64,000 nucleotides of DNA from Salvator merianae (taxonomy: Eukaryota > Chordata > Lepidosauria > Squamata > Teiidae), in contig QVOM02000091.1 of assembly GCA_003586115.2 (NCBI GenBank), forward strand, positions 48,147 to 112,146, written 5' to 3'. Under the pieces are notes generated by a model. It saw only the letters and a list, made by a program, of their open reading frames with translations, made no database searches and was not told the DNA's origin. Within the stretch, counting starts at the first letter, position 1. Each line of letters begins with the position of its first letter. This document shows, in pieces, positions 1-11,048 of the stretch. Made by a program: the position numbers and the translations under genes.

Positions 1-600
1 GGCCTCGCTCCTCGCCCCGGCCCACCCGGCGGGGATCGCGCTCCCCGACCCGCCCGGCGGCGGCCTCGCTCCTTGCCGCGAACCGCGACCTCGCTCCTCG
101 GCCCGGCCCGCCCGGCGGCCGCGCCCCGGCCCGCCCGGCGGCGCCCTCGCTCGTCGCCCCGGCCCGCCCGGCGAGGATCGCGCTCCCCGACCCGACCCGC
201 CCGGCGGCGACCTCGCTCCTCGCCCCGGCCTACCTGGCGGGGCCTCGCTCCTCGCCCCGGCCCGCCCAGCGGCGGCCGCGCTCCTCGCCCAGGCCTGCCC
301 GGCGGCGGCCTCGATGGCCCTGCCTGCGCGCATGCGTGCTCGCTGGCTCCGCCCACACGCACGCCGGCAGGCCGGGCGACGAGCCCAGCCGCCGCGGGGC
401 GACAAAGCGACGAGCACGTCTGTCGCCAGGCGGGCCGGGGCGACGAGTGTGGCCGCCGCTGGGCAGGCCGCCCAGGGCGACGAGCGCGGGCGCCCGGGGC
501 GGAGAGCGAGGGCGCCGGTGGGCGGGGCCTTGGCTTCAATGGGCCGGACGCCCCGGAAAACACGCCGCCCGGGGCGCTCCGCCCCCCCCGCCCCCCCTCG
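1..600. repeat. GC-rich minisatellite-like array with inverted arms
   Basis: Very GC- and CpG-rich. Positions 1-310 repeat a roughly 30-bp degenerate unit around CTCGCTCCTCGCCCCGGCC. From about 360 to 520 the related sequence appears in reverse complement (GGCGACGAGC motifs), so the segment can fold back. Long open frames here follow from the base composition and are not genes. It could be a CpG island at a promoter or a repeat; no transcript start can be assigned. Confidence 0.6.
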
Positions 601-601
601 C

Positions 602-808
602 TACGCCAGTGCCTCCACCCCTCATCAAATTCCCCTCCCTGTGCAATCAGTGATTGGCTGCACTTCCAACATTAGAATCTTGACTTCGCGATGGTGGGCA
701 ACTCAGGTTCTGCCCTTCATATGTCCCTGCTGCCAACTCCTAACATGGATTCACTTGGCAGCATTACTAGTCATTCGTTGTTTGCTCCTTCTCCCCCTCC
801 AGCCTGTA
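602..808. repeat. Dispersed repeat, inverted partner at 29972-30172
   Basis: The stretch with CCACCCCTCATCAAATTCCC and CTAACATGGATTCA reappears in reverse complement near 29972-30172 with moderate divergence. Family not identified. Confidence 0.7.
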
Positions 809-815
809 ATACCAC

Positions 816-1781
816 AAGTACCACATAAAAAAACTTCTTAAAGAGCAGATGGAGATTCCTGCTCAATTGCAATTGCACTTTTGCACAATTGCACAATTTA
901 AGAGTAGTGCAAAAACATGGAGTGGTCCATGAAGAGGGGGAACATGTGGGAGGTCTCCATTATCATGATAGTGTAGTTAAAAGCCAGCAAATGGACTCTG
1001 CCTCACGTCCCCCAAAGACATCCATAGCAACATGTGTCCCACTATGAAGCTGTGTGGTCCCAATGGCAAAATTGATACTGAGTGGGTTCTTTCTTGGGCC
1101 AAGAGAACTGCACCCCAAACAGGCATGCTGTTTCAAATTAAAACACTCACTTAAGGACATCAAACATGTTCAGCCCCTGAAATCACTTGGGATCAGGAGC
1201 TGGTTTAACCTTGCTACTCCTTAATGATGTTGTTCTGCTGCCGCATTCTTGTACTACAGTGAGGGAAAGAGTCCCCAGACTGCAGGAGAAGGGGGAGTAA
1301 TCAGGAGCAACAAATTCATTTTGGAACTGCCGTCTCCACCCTAGCCCACTGTAATTTCCAGCTTGCCAGATGGCCCTGGCACCCTCCCTCCCTAGTGTGC
1401 AGCCCACAATGAACCATATTGCTGCCTGAAGTTTGCTGTAGTGCTGTGGCAGTTTTGTGCAAAACTCCATAAAGCTAGAAGGAGCTCTGTTTTTTGGTTT
1501 AATCAGTAGACGGAAGTGGAGGAAGCCTTTAATTTCTTCCTGACAGTGCCAAATGGGGCATAAAGGAGGAGAAAGGACTGCAGATTGGCAAAGTAAACTG
1601 GAGGACAGCTTTCTTTTCTCCTGGCAGTGGGGGAAGGGGGGATAACAGAGGCAGAAGGAACTATGATGTTTCCTGCCCACCTACAAAGGCTGTCATTGGA
1701 TGACAGGAAATGGGGAGCCCTCCCCCTGCAAGCCCCCAAAAGTAAAGTCCCTCCCAGATAATCTCTTTCTGCATTCTCACA
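816..1781. other. Intergenic, no recognised feature
   Basis: No conserved coding frame, RNA gene or named repeat seen. A short run of overlapping CAATTG / GCACAATT motifs lies at 867-900. The frames of 165 and 107 codons on the minus strand look like chance. Confidence 0.5.
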
Positions 1782-2087
1782 TTGCAAATAAGGAGAGGTC
1801 ATCAGGGGATTTGGGGTGAGTCCCATCAGTTTGCTGATGACACCCAGCTCTATATTTCCATTCTATCTGAGTCACAGGAGGAAGATGAGGTGCTTGACCA
1901 CTGCCTGGAGTCAGTAATGAGCTGGATATGGACAAATAAATTGAAATTTAATCCAGACAAGACAGAGGTTTTCTGTGTCGTGGGATCCCAAATCCAGGAT
2001 GTTAGTGGACATCCTATTCTGCATGGGGTTGTTTTACCAAGAAAGAGAGGTGCATGATCTGGGTGTCCTGCTGGAATCATTGTGGCC
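1782..2087 (+). mobile_element. L2-like LINE reverse-transcriptase fragment
   Basis: The plus strand encodes FADDTQLYISI followed by LKFNPDKTEVFCVV, the reverse-transcriptase active-site block and downstream motif of L2-type LINEs. The same segment occurs at 33690-34010. It is a short truncated relic, out of frame at its ends. Confidence 0.75.
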
Positions 2088-2735
2088 ATCAGGGTGAGCT
2101 GAGTTAAGAGTAGTAACATACTGTTAATTCTATATTCTATGCAAACCTGTGTGAAAATGGGCCTGAAGACAGTGAATTATGTACACATTATCCAGCCCTG
2201 AATGAAAACATGCACAAATTAAAAATGGAGACTCAATCATACTCTAAAGGTGCGATCACACAAGCCTGTTTTTATCCACCTGCAAATGAGCAGTCGACTT
2301 ATCTGTAAGTGCAAGCAAATTTCCGGATTCGTGCATCTCCCCAATGAACCACCTCATTGCCTGTCCCTTCCCACCACACTGCCTACCACAGGCAACTTGA
2401 AGCCTGTCAACAGCTTCCCTTGCAATGGGTGGAGCACGTTCATTGGTCCATTGCACCAGCCTTCCTCCTGCCTCTGCCATTGGTTTCCATTCCCACTGTC
2501 TAGCTACTTCCTGGTTGACCCCCAAATAGAGATAGCTTCTATCATTATTACTGAAATGGTGCTGAGAGCTTTGTAGCTCCTATGCTTTGACTAGCTACCT
2601 GTTTAGTTACTTCCTGGTTTGCCCCAAATGTCCAGGAGATGAAACACTTTTTATGCAGTTCCAAGAGGCACCTCAGCACTTTTTTAGTTCTGCAGAAACT
2701 TCTATTGTTAATACTGAAATGGTGCTGAGAGCTAT
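2088..2735. repeat. Dispersed element, inverted partner at 28646-29327
   Basis: About 650 bp nearly matching 28646-29327 in reverse complement (by eye around 90 percent). This copy lacks a roughly 24-bp block present in the other. It contains two related sub-blocks ending GAAATGGTGCTGAGAGCT. Probably a non-autonomous transposable element; no transposase frame. Confidence 0.75.
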
Positions 2736-3072
2736 GTAGCTCCTCTGCTTTGACTGGCTACATGGTGTAACAGTAAATAAGCTTTCTGATTGGACGATTA
2801 CACAGTTGCCCCAGTAACCGGTTGAATGAATAGGAGGTTGTGACATCAGCTGCGTCCCACCTCCCTTCCACCAAATCCCTCCTCCACTCATGCAGGAACA
2901 CATGCTAAAGAGAAAGGTTACCCCAAGACCACTGAAAAGCCAAATGCAGAAGAGTCGACTCCAGGCAGCCATGAAGAGGCATGAGGGTGACTTCTGGGAA
3001 AGACTGTTTGGACTCCCCAGCTTAGATTTGCCTGGAAGGCAACCAAAATAACCTGTCTGAACACACCCTAAG

Positions 3073-3209
3073 GTTGTATCCAGACATCACTTACTTATTC
3101 CACTACATTTAGATGTTCTGGAGTAAAGCATGGATATTTTGGAACATCCAGACTTTATTCTGGAATATCCAAATATAGTAGTAAAAAGTAAGCGACATCT
3201 GGATGCAGA
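3073..3209. mobile_element. Short palindromic MITE, family member 1 of 3
   Basis: Ends GTATCCAGACATCACTTACTT and its inverse, with an interior rich in TATTCTGGAATATCC-like inverted motifs. Related copies lie at 31550-31680 and 62680-62813. It is about 135 bp and non-coding. Confidence 0.7.
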
Positions 3210-3403
3210 CTAAATTTGGATGTGGCATCCCAGTTTAACCACACATATGTTTGCCTTTTAGATTAGATTAACAGCACATGGAAGTTAACAAGCATCCCAG
3301 CAGACCAAGTCCAGGCCTTGAGGCAATTACCCACATGGGTTGGTGGAGCCACAGACAAAAGACAAGCCAGAAGTGGGAGGAGGACAGTAACACAGAGACG
3401 ACG

Positions 3404-3640
3404 CAATGCTTTGTTGTTGTTCAGTCACTCAGTTGTGTGCAACTCTTTGTGACCCCATGAACCACAGCACATCAGGCCCCTCTGTTCTCTACTGCTTCCC
3501 AGAGTTGCCCAAGCTCATGTTCTTTGCCTCTGTGACACCATCTATCCATTTCATCCTCTGCCATCAATCTTCCCTAACATCAGGGGGGTTTCCAGTGAGT
3601 CCTCTCTTCTCATCATGTAGCCGAATTAGATGAGTATCAG
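3404..3640 (-). mobile_element. BovB LINE 3' end (or SINE with BovB tail)
   Basis: The plus strand reads GTTGTTGTTCAGTCACTCAG then CTCTTTGTGACCCCATGA, the reverse complement of the well-known BovB 3' end, followed by about 150 bp that still resembles the end of the BovB reverse-transcriptase frame (minus-strand RMKWIDGVTEAKNMSL). BovB is established in squamates and ruminants and is known for horizontal transfer. Confidence 0.8.
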
Positions 3641-4987
3641 CAATTGTCCTCCCAGTAAACAGTCAGGGTTGATTTCCTAGGAATAGCTGGACTAGAAGCA
3701 TCAAGCAAGGCTGGCCCCCAGCTGAGGCAGTGCTTTTGTTCTCCTACAGCAAGGCAGTCCCATCTCTCCAGCTCTTCCCTCAGGTCTCCTGTTGCCTTCT
3801 CACTTGCCACCCTCTGAGTCTGAGTCTGCTGCCCTTGCACACACCCCACCTGCCCCCCCCATTTCTCATCCTGACTCAGGTGGAGGAAGCAGTCTGATTG
3901 TCCTGCATCTTGAATGGCTCAAAAGGCAGAGAGAAAGTGATTCCTGGCCCTGGTTGCCTGCCTGCCCCCTATTCTGCTGCTGCAACCAAGTCAGGAAGCT
4001 TCCCTATGTCTTGGTGTGGAGGAAGAGGCACACAGAGTACTCCTGTTCTCACTCTCCATAGACGGTTGCCAGTGTCTGGAACTTACTCTTTCGGATTTGA
4101 GCTACTGAGGCTCTTTCCCCACTCTTCTCCTCATGATGAAGGGCTCCAGCTGCCTTGTGAAATGGAAAGGTGAAATAGGCAGCTGGAGAAAAACCCTCAA
4201 CAGCAAAATCTGCAGCTGCTACCGCCACTGTCTTTCCTCTTCCTGTCTTTTGCTTCACATTTATTCTTGGTTTGAACTGTTCTTTCCCTCATAAGAAGTA
4301 GAATCAGGAGGAGACCAGGGGCTGAAGGACAACCTGTCTGTGTGTGAAGCTGAGGTAAGAGCAGATGGTGGAGATAGTAGACCAAAAGCCAGAGATGACC
4401 CCCTTGACCTGGGACTGCTGCCTTTGCCTTTTTTTCAGTCACAATCCCCTGGACCTGCTCAGACGTTCTTTTGATTCCTTTTACAGTTCTGTTCCGATGT
4501 TGAGACCATGTCCACTCAGGCTGAAGTCGATGGGGCAGTTGGACATCCTGCCATACCTGGTTCATAGATGTGTTGACATTTGTTAATATTTCTTGGTCTC
4601 TTCTGCAGTTCCTGTTGATTTGATGTGTTTCTTCTTTAAACATAATCCTATGAGCCTGAGGAATTCCCTCAGCCTGAGCTTGGAAATTTTTGCAGATACC
4701 TAGATGTTAACATTTCAAATTTCTCTTTTCCAGGGTACAAGCATAAGTAATCTGAATCTAGACAAAAAAGTCAGATTACAAAAGCAGTGATTATCAGATA
4801 ATGAGATAATGAGAAGACAGGATTCACAGGATTCACTAAAAAAGACCCAGATGAGATACTGAAGGAAAAAGGACAAAGGAGATATGGGTGGCAGAGGATG
4901 GGATGGATAGATAGTGCTACGGAGGTAATGAACATGAGCTTGGGCAAACTTCAGGAGACAGTGGAAGACAGACAGGTCTAGTGTGCT
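3641..4987. other. Intergenic, no recognised gene
   Basis: No TRIM exon, RNA gene or clear repeat recognised. A 148-codon minus-strand frame at 4197-4643 has a basic, polar N-terminal part but no motif I recognise; treat it as non-coding until shown otherwise. Confidence 0.45.
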
Positions 4988-5110
4988 GTGGTAGATTTAT
5001 TTATTTATTACTTGCATTCCTATCCCACCATATTCATGAAGGTCTTGGGGTGGGTTACAACATTAATAATAAAATATCAGATGGACACATTAAAAACATG
5101 GGGTCATGAA
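4988..5110 (-). repeat. LINE 3'-tail repeat with TTTA run
   Basis: TTTATTTATTTATT followed by a CCTATCCCACC...GGTGGGTTACAA block. The same layout recurs at 11160, 29620, 44025, 49905, 54330 and 62817; at 54330 it is attached to L2-like coding sequence, which gives the orientation. Confidence 0.55.
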
Positions 5111-5194
5111 GACATGGACTCAACTGAACAGAAAATTATGATAAGGTACTTGTCTACCTTGAAGTAAGCCTGAGTCTTTGGTTTGTATCTGATT

Positions 5195-5720
5195 TTTGCA
5201 CATATGTGCCAGTCTCACGGGTTTATGGTTTTGTCTGTTCCAGACACAGACAGAGAAGTGAGACCATTTGGGGCCTTCTCCAGCCTGGTCAAATTTTAGT
5301 CTGCCACCACCGCTGTCACCCAGGCACCACTGTAGGTAAGCCAGAGAAGGGCGGGAAGGTGGGTGGCAGAAGGCAGGAGAGCTCAGGGGAGGTGGCAGGA
5401 GGTGCAGGGGCTCGGGGGTGGTGGAAGGTGGCTGTGGCTGCCATCATGGTGCCCACTGGGGGAAGAGAGTGGTGGAAGGGAGCAGGGGCCTTCAGAGGGG
5501 TGGCAAGAAGCAGTGGGGCTATGAGGGGGAGGCGGGAGGCAGGAGGCTGCTGCAGTTGCAGCTGCAGCCACAGTGCACATTGGGAGATGAGGTGGTGGGA
5601 GGCAGTGGGGGGTGTTACGGGAGTGGCAGGAGCAGCTCCTGTGGCAGGAGGCATCTGAAGGGTGGCAGAAGGTGGCCTGGCTGGGTCTATACCTTAGGAT
5701 GATCCCGTTCCAGACAGAAA
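5195..5720. repeat. GC-rich dispersed element, copy 1
   Basis: G/A-rich stretch full of GTGGCAGGAGG-like units, bounded by CCATTTGGGGCCTTCTCC and GGCCTGGCTGGGTCTA. The reverse complement of the same plan lies at 8585-9395. The long frames on both strands come from the purine bias. Confidence 0.6.
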
Positions 5721-8584
5721 AGTTCTTTGAAAAATGGTAACGTAATTTAGCATCTGTTTTCCGAGGACTTAAGCTGGCTTCCATCTCCAAACACCATGAG
5801 GCGTGACCACTGCCATGATCACAAATTCTCCATTTTGCTCACTACTTTCTCCTCTGTCCTCCAGCAGCTCCCTGTCTAAACTGTTGCGCTGGGAAGGTTT
5901 TTTCTGCCTGGAGATCTTAGAGTCTGACAGTCCTTCACAACCTATTTTTGAGTAAGGAAATTACCATAAAAATGGGGTCTCAAGAATTCTCTCTTCACTA
6001 CATTCTCTCTCACCTTACTGGGAATACTGATGTCTGTTTTCAAACTAATTTGTTTGTCCATCTTGTGGTGGCAAGTCGTAAATCCCACAGCTGAACGAGG
6101 TACAACACACAACTTCTGTAAGCTTGTATTTATATATTACATGAAGTGATAATATGGCCACCCAGAAGTCCACTGTGGCGGATACCCAAGCATGAAGAGA
6201 CGGGCATGAAGAGACGAGGTGGAGGGTGAAAGGAAAGATAAAGTTCAGGCGTCAAACTCATTGCACAGGGAACATGATTGCAGACTGGTCAATCGTGAAC
6301 AATGATATAGTACAATATCTTACAATATAAACACAAAACGTCAATGATATAAATATGAGTGCAAATATATTTTAATCGAAGTTTGGTAAAATGCAAAGAG
6401 TGTGAGGTAAGATCTTTCAAAAGCTTTGGACACCAGAGAAGGTCCTTTATTTTTCCATCCTATAGCACACAGGGACCAGTTACAGGGACATTTCCATTTT
6501 TTTTTTCAGAATTTTGACTGCAACACCCAGGATCCCTTAGTACCATGGCAAGAGGCCATGGTACTCTTGGCCTCTGGAACTTTTCTAACCTCGTTCTTTA
6601 ATGTATTTTAAAAAACAGTGTGGGAAAATTTCAAAGCAAAGATCTCCCTTAATTCTCTTCTCAGTTAGTCGGACCCCCCTTCACAGTTCACCTTTCTGAT
6701 TGGGCATGACAGGGGTTCTTGAAATTCTGAGTTAAGTTGCTCCAGCCAATCAAAAGCAGGAGACATTCAAACACTTTTTTTTTTTTTGGTATCCTCTGAA
6801 TAAACAAACCACTTAAATAGTTTATGAAGATAGAAAAACCAAAAGTCTGCCTTTTCTTCCCTGCCTCACCTGGGGCATTTTCAGACCACTATAGAATATT
6901 TGACTGCAAACATTTCCACAGTGGTATTGACGGTGCAGTATGGACACTGTCCACACTGTGTGGCTGTAAACCTTACCTGAAGCAGACTATCAGCATTTGC
7001 GGTGCGAATGCTGGCAGTCTTACTCGATCTTTGCCAAGACAGCAGTCAGGAAATGTCTAGCCAGTGCATGGCAACCACCAGGACCGTGCAGCCATGATCA
7101 GGCAATCATGCAGGTATGATCATGTAAGCAAGTAGCCTCAGTCACCACGTGCAGCACAGCGGCCAAAGTAAGTGTGGACGCACTTTACTGGAAACTGACT
7201 ATGAGCTCCCAGTAAAGTTGTGGAGCACTAAAGTTAGTGCTCCACAGCTAGAAGCTATCGGGAACAGCATTATGTTGCTCTGACTGCTCAGGCCTCTGCA
7301 AAGTGCAAAAGCACTTTCCTAGCAAGCGTCTCTGATGCTTCCTAGCAGCAACTGCAAAGAGGCCACTAGTAGTGACGTTCTACTGAACTGGATGGAAGGT
7401 TTCACTTTCTCCATCTGATAAGACCTTCAAGCACTGGTCGTAAATGTCATTTTATGGCTGGGGTAGGAAAAAAAAAATCCTTTCCTTGGACACTCTGCAG
7501 ATCAGCTGTACTGAAAAGTTCATTGTTTTATAGAGATCGGTATGAACTGAAGATCTACACACCTTGAAGAAAAGCCTTAGCAACAGACCTTGTACTTCAA
7601 ATAGATGTCAGAGTCATTTAGTTATTTATTATATCAGAACCACCAATAGAAGTATTTTTGCCTTTGGACCCTGACGGGCAAGGACTGTTTAGTTCTGTAC
7701 TCAACACAATGCAACTTGTGGCAGAGCTGGTGTTTTGAGGTGCCTGACCTTTCTCCATTGCTTCTTCTGTTTCGAGGGAGGGTGGTGGTAAGTTTTGTTT
7801 TCTTTTATTCTAGCAAAGGCAAATTAGAATAGGATGGGGAGAAAAACCAAATCTGGTTTTCCACAGCATCAGCACAAGCAAAAATATTATTCAAGGAAAT
7901 TCAGGTTCCCTTTCTCTCCCTTCAAACCACAATTATACATGAGGAGACCAGTGAGCCATGGGCGGTGATTTCTGCAAAGGGGAGGCAGGAAGCGGGGAGC
8001 AGCTTGCCCGTTTGGTCCCATTTCCATTTTCCAACTTCATAAAGTGAATTGATTTAAAGCGTTTGTCTGTTTTATGAATCTCATTAGCCAGTAGCAAAGT
8101 AAATATTTTCCGGATGCAACTGGTGCATCTAAACACACACATCATGGCCTCTTCCGTGCCCTGATCATCTGCTGCCTTCTTCCGCTGTCTTTCTGTTTGT
8201 GAGAACTGGCAAGACTCTTCCGGAGTGGGAAGAGGGCTGACACTGGGGTTGGGCGGGGTTGGGGGAGGAGATCTCCACCTTCACTCTCAGCTTGGAGGCA
8301 GAAGCCATAGGTTAAAGAATTACATTTCTTCCATGAAGGGAAAAATCAGGAAACTCTGTGTAACACACACGATCGGCTACTTCTCCGCATTGCAACCAGT
8401 GGGAAAATTTCTATGTCTTTCGTGAGAAGAAAATTCACCTGCTTTGGGTTCCAATTTTTAAGAGGATGGTAGAAATGGAGATATTCATTTTCCTTTTCCG
8501 TGTTTTCTAGAGACAGAGGACGGTTTGAATCCTTGGAAACCAGATGCTAAATTGCGTTTCTGGTTTTTCTAAGGAGTTTCTGAC
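5721..8584. other. Intergenic, mostly unrecognised
   Basis: No gene seen. A perfect 13-bp inverted repeat with a 2-nt spacer (TGTGGAGCACTAA) sits at 7219-7246 inside a block of short repeats (about 6867-7460) that looks like a non-autonomous DNA element. Poly-T runs lie at 6500 and 6775. Confidence 0.45.
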
Positions 8585-9395
8585 CTGGAATGGGATTATC
8601 CTAAATTTGGATAATCCCAACTCTAAGTACGTTTCAGTAAGAAATGGACCCAGCCAGGCTACTTCCTGCTGCCTTCCTGATTCTCCCTGACATTGTGGCT
8701 TCCTCCTGCCACCCCTCCCAAGCACCCCACTGCCTCCTGTTACCCCTTCCAAGTCCCCTGCCACTTCTCACCCCCCCATTCCCCAAAGTCTGCTGTGGCC
8801 GAGGCTGCGGCCACAGCTGCAGCCACCTCCTGTCACCCTCCACTGCCTCCATCACTGCTTCCTGCCACCCCCGTTTGCTCCCCGATGCCTCCTGCCATCC
8901 CTCCCAAACACCCCACCGCTTCCTGACATCCACAATGCCCCGATGTTCACTGCCGTCTACAGGGGGAGCAGGAAGCAGTTGCAGCCATGATTATGGAGGC
9001 AGCAGACAGCGGGGGATGGGGAGCTTCAGAAGGGTAGCAGGAAGCAGCAGGGCATACGTGGGGTGAGCCATACCTTCCACTGCTTCCTGCCACCCCTCCA
9101 AAGCTCCCCCATCCCCCACTGTCCACTGCTGCTATGATCGTAGCTGCAACTGCTTCCCCGCACCGCCCGAGCTCTCCGCCTCCTGTTACCCCCTTCGCCA
9201 GCTGCCCTGCCTCTTGCCACCCCCAACCTCCCTCCCCCAACTTATCTACTATTGGGAGGCCTTGGATGGCAGTGGCTTCACCTGGTCACATTAAATGTGG
9301 CCAGGCTGAAGGAGGCCTCAAAATGGCCTCACGCCCCATCCGTCCCAGGGACAGACTAACCAAGAAAATGAGACTGCAGCCATAGTCTACAGGGT
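8585..9395. repeat. GC-rich dispersed element, copy 2, inverted relative to 5195-5720
   Basis: C/T-rich units (TGCCACCCCTCCCAAGCACC and variants), opening with CCCAGCCAGGC and closing with CCAGGCTGAAGGAGGCCTC, the inverse order of copy 1. Longer than copy 1 because it has more internal units. Confidence 0.6.
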
Positions 9396-10596
9396 TTGCA
9401 AGATAGTGGTGATGAATATGCAGTCAATAAATCATAACACTGGAGGGGCAAGAGGGAAGCGCTTACCTAAATTATGGGTTCCTCTTCTGTTATATATGTA
9501 ATGGGAACCCTTTGAACCCCTTTTCTCAGCAGCTAAGTTACACTAGATCTTGCATAGCAGTTTAGGTTTCTTTCCCAGCCCCATATTCTAGAGGTGGAAC
9601 TTGGCACAATTTGAACTAGAGCAAAGCAACATTTATAATAAAAGAGACTTGTGATTGCTTAGTATCAAGAATCCTAAGAAGTTGATGGGGGCCAGAAAAC
9701 CCATGGATATGACCCAACTTCCATTGCTTTCTCGCTTGATGCCACCTAGTCATAGCTGACCCTTGGTGACCATTTGGACTGGCTTCCTGCAGAGTGACCA
9801 TTTTTCTTAGATCTGCTGGGGAGGTTTCCATTGCTGTCCTCATGGAATCTCTCCACCTACTAAATGAACTCCTTCGGTTTCTGCTTCAGCTCTCTTTTAC
9901 TTTTTCAAGCATTAACTCCTTCCCTCCTTCCTTCCTGTAAATTTTTCTTCGTCTCTGCATTACAATCCCTGCAATATATACTTTTCTTCCATAAGGTATA
10001 CAACTTATGCATTACCTTATCAAAAAGCCCTGTTTGTCCGGTGTTCTGAGCGTATATGCATACTAATGTCATTAATAGTATGCATTAATAAAGATAAGTC
10101 ATTAATACGTTACTTATCTTTCATTTAACAAATAAAAATGGCCGTCTTTATCTTTATCTTCTTCCTTGAAATGGAAGTTAACATTGTCCTTAATCAATAT
10201 CACACACCCCATGCTTTGTTGGTACCCCTAGACTCCCATTGAGTACAGCATCCTTTGGAATTCTACAACTTGGACTCATCTTTCCATTGGTGAGTTTGGC
10301 CCTAGATAAGTCGAGCATTGGTCAGAGATGCTGCGAAACAGAATACTGGTAGGGTGGCTGATTTTTCTGCCAAGTTTACTGCTTCTTCTTTCAGAAGAGA
10401 AATGGGTAGAGTAAGAGCAGCTCATGTGACCCCCCCCAAAAGGCTTGTAGCGATCAGGAAATTACAGCTGGATTAGAAGAGAGTAGCAAGATTACTGACA
10501 AGAATTGTGTCTTTTGAGGAAAAAACACATCAGTACTTTGTCTACTGCATTGGCTCTGAGACCATTTCTGCTCATTGACTCTTGTTTTGTTTTTAG
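9396..10596. other. Upstream region of gene A, no recognised element
   Basis: No coding exon or clear promoter motif identified. A splice-acceptor-like sequence ends at 10596, so any transcription start of gene A should lie upstream within or beyond this stretch. Confidence 0.4.
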
Positions 10597-10634
10597 TTAA
10601 AGGCTCTTTGCCTTTTGGGCTCAGAAGGACAACA

Positions 10635-11048
10635 ATGGCAACCGGGAAACTCATAAAGAATATTTTTGATGAAGCCACCTGTTCCCTCTGCCTGGAATAT
10701 TTCAAAGATCCAGTGTCTGTAGACTGTGGGCACAATTTCTGCCAGGCATGCATTACCCAGTGCTTGGAGACAACAGAGGCCGAACCTTCCTGCCCTCAGT
10801 GCAGACAGACTGTTTCACAAAGAAACGTCAGACCAAACCATCAGCTGGCAAATCTTGCGGGGCTGATCAAAAGGCTTCAGCAGGAAATGCAAAAGGAGGA
10901 GAAATGGGGAGTTTGTGGGCAGCACCAGGAGCCCCTGAAGCTCTTCTGCAAGGAGGATCGAATGTGCATCTGTCTGGTGTGTCACTTATCCAAGGAGCAC
11001 AAAGATCACCCCGTGGTTCTTCTGGAAGAGGCTTCCCAAAAGTATAAG
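10635..11048 (+). CDS. Gene A exon 1: RING and B-box 2
   Basis: 414 nt, 138 codons, ending in an AAG codon followed by the donor GTAAGG. It holds the whole RING and B-box 2 with all zinc ligands present. A pyrimidine-rich acceptor ends at 10596, only 38 nt before the ATG. This suggests a non-coding first exon further upstream, which I could not locate. Confidence 0.94.

Noticed and set aside
73..841. Three long overlapping open frames (105-200 codons) in the GC-rich start of the window
   Set aside because: Low-complexity Pro/Arg/Ala peptides from a repeat array; no conserved motif, and similar frames on several phases.
4197..4643. 148-codon minus-strand frame
   Set aside because: No recognised domain, no splice context, no partner copy in the window. 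It may be a transposon relic, but nothing supports a gene.
10575..10634. Upstream in-frame ATG that would add 20 residues to gene A
   Set aside because: The extension contains a splice-acceptor-like sequence, adds residues absent from gene B, and shifts the RING from its shared position.
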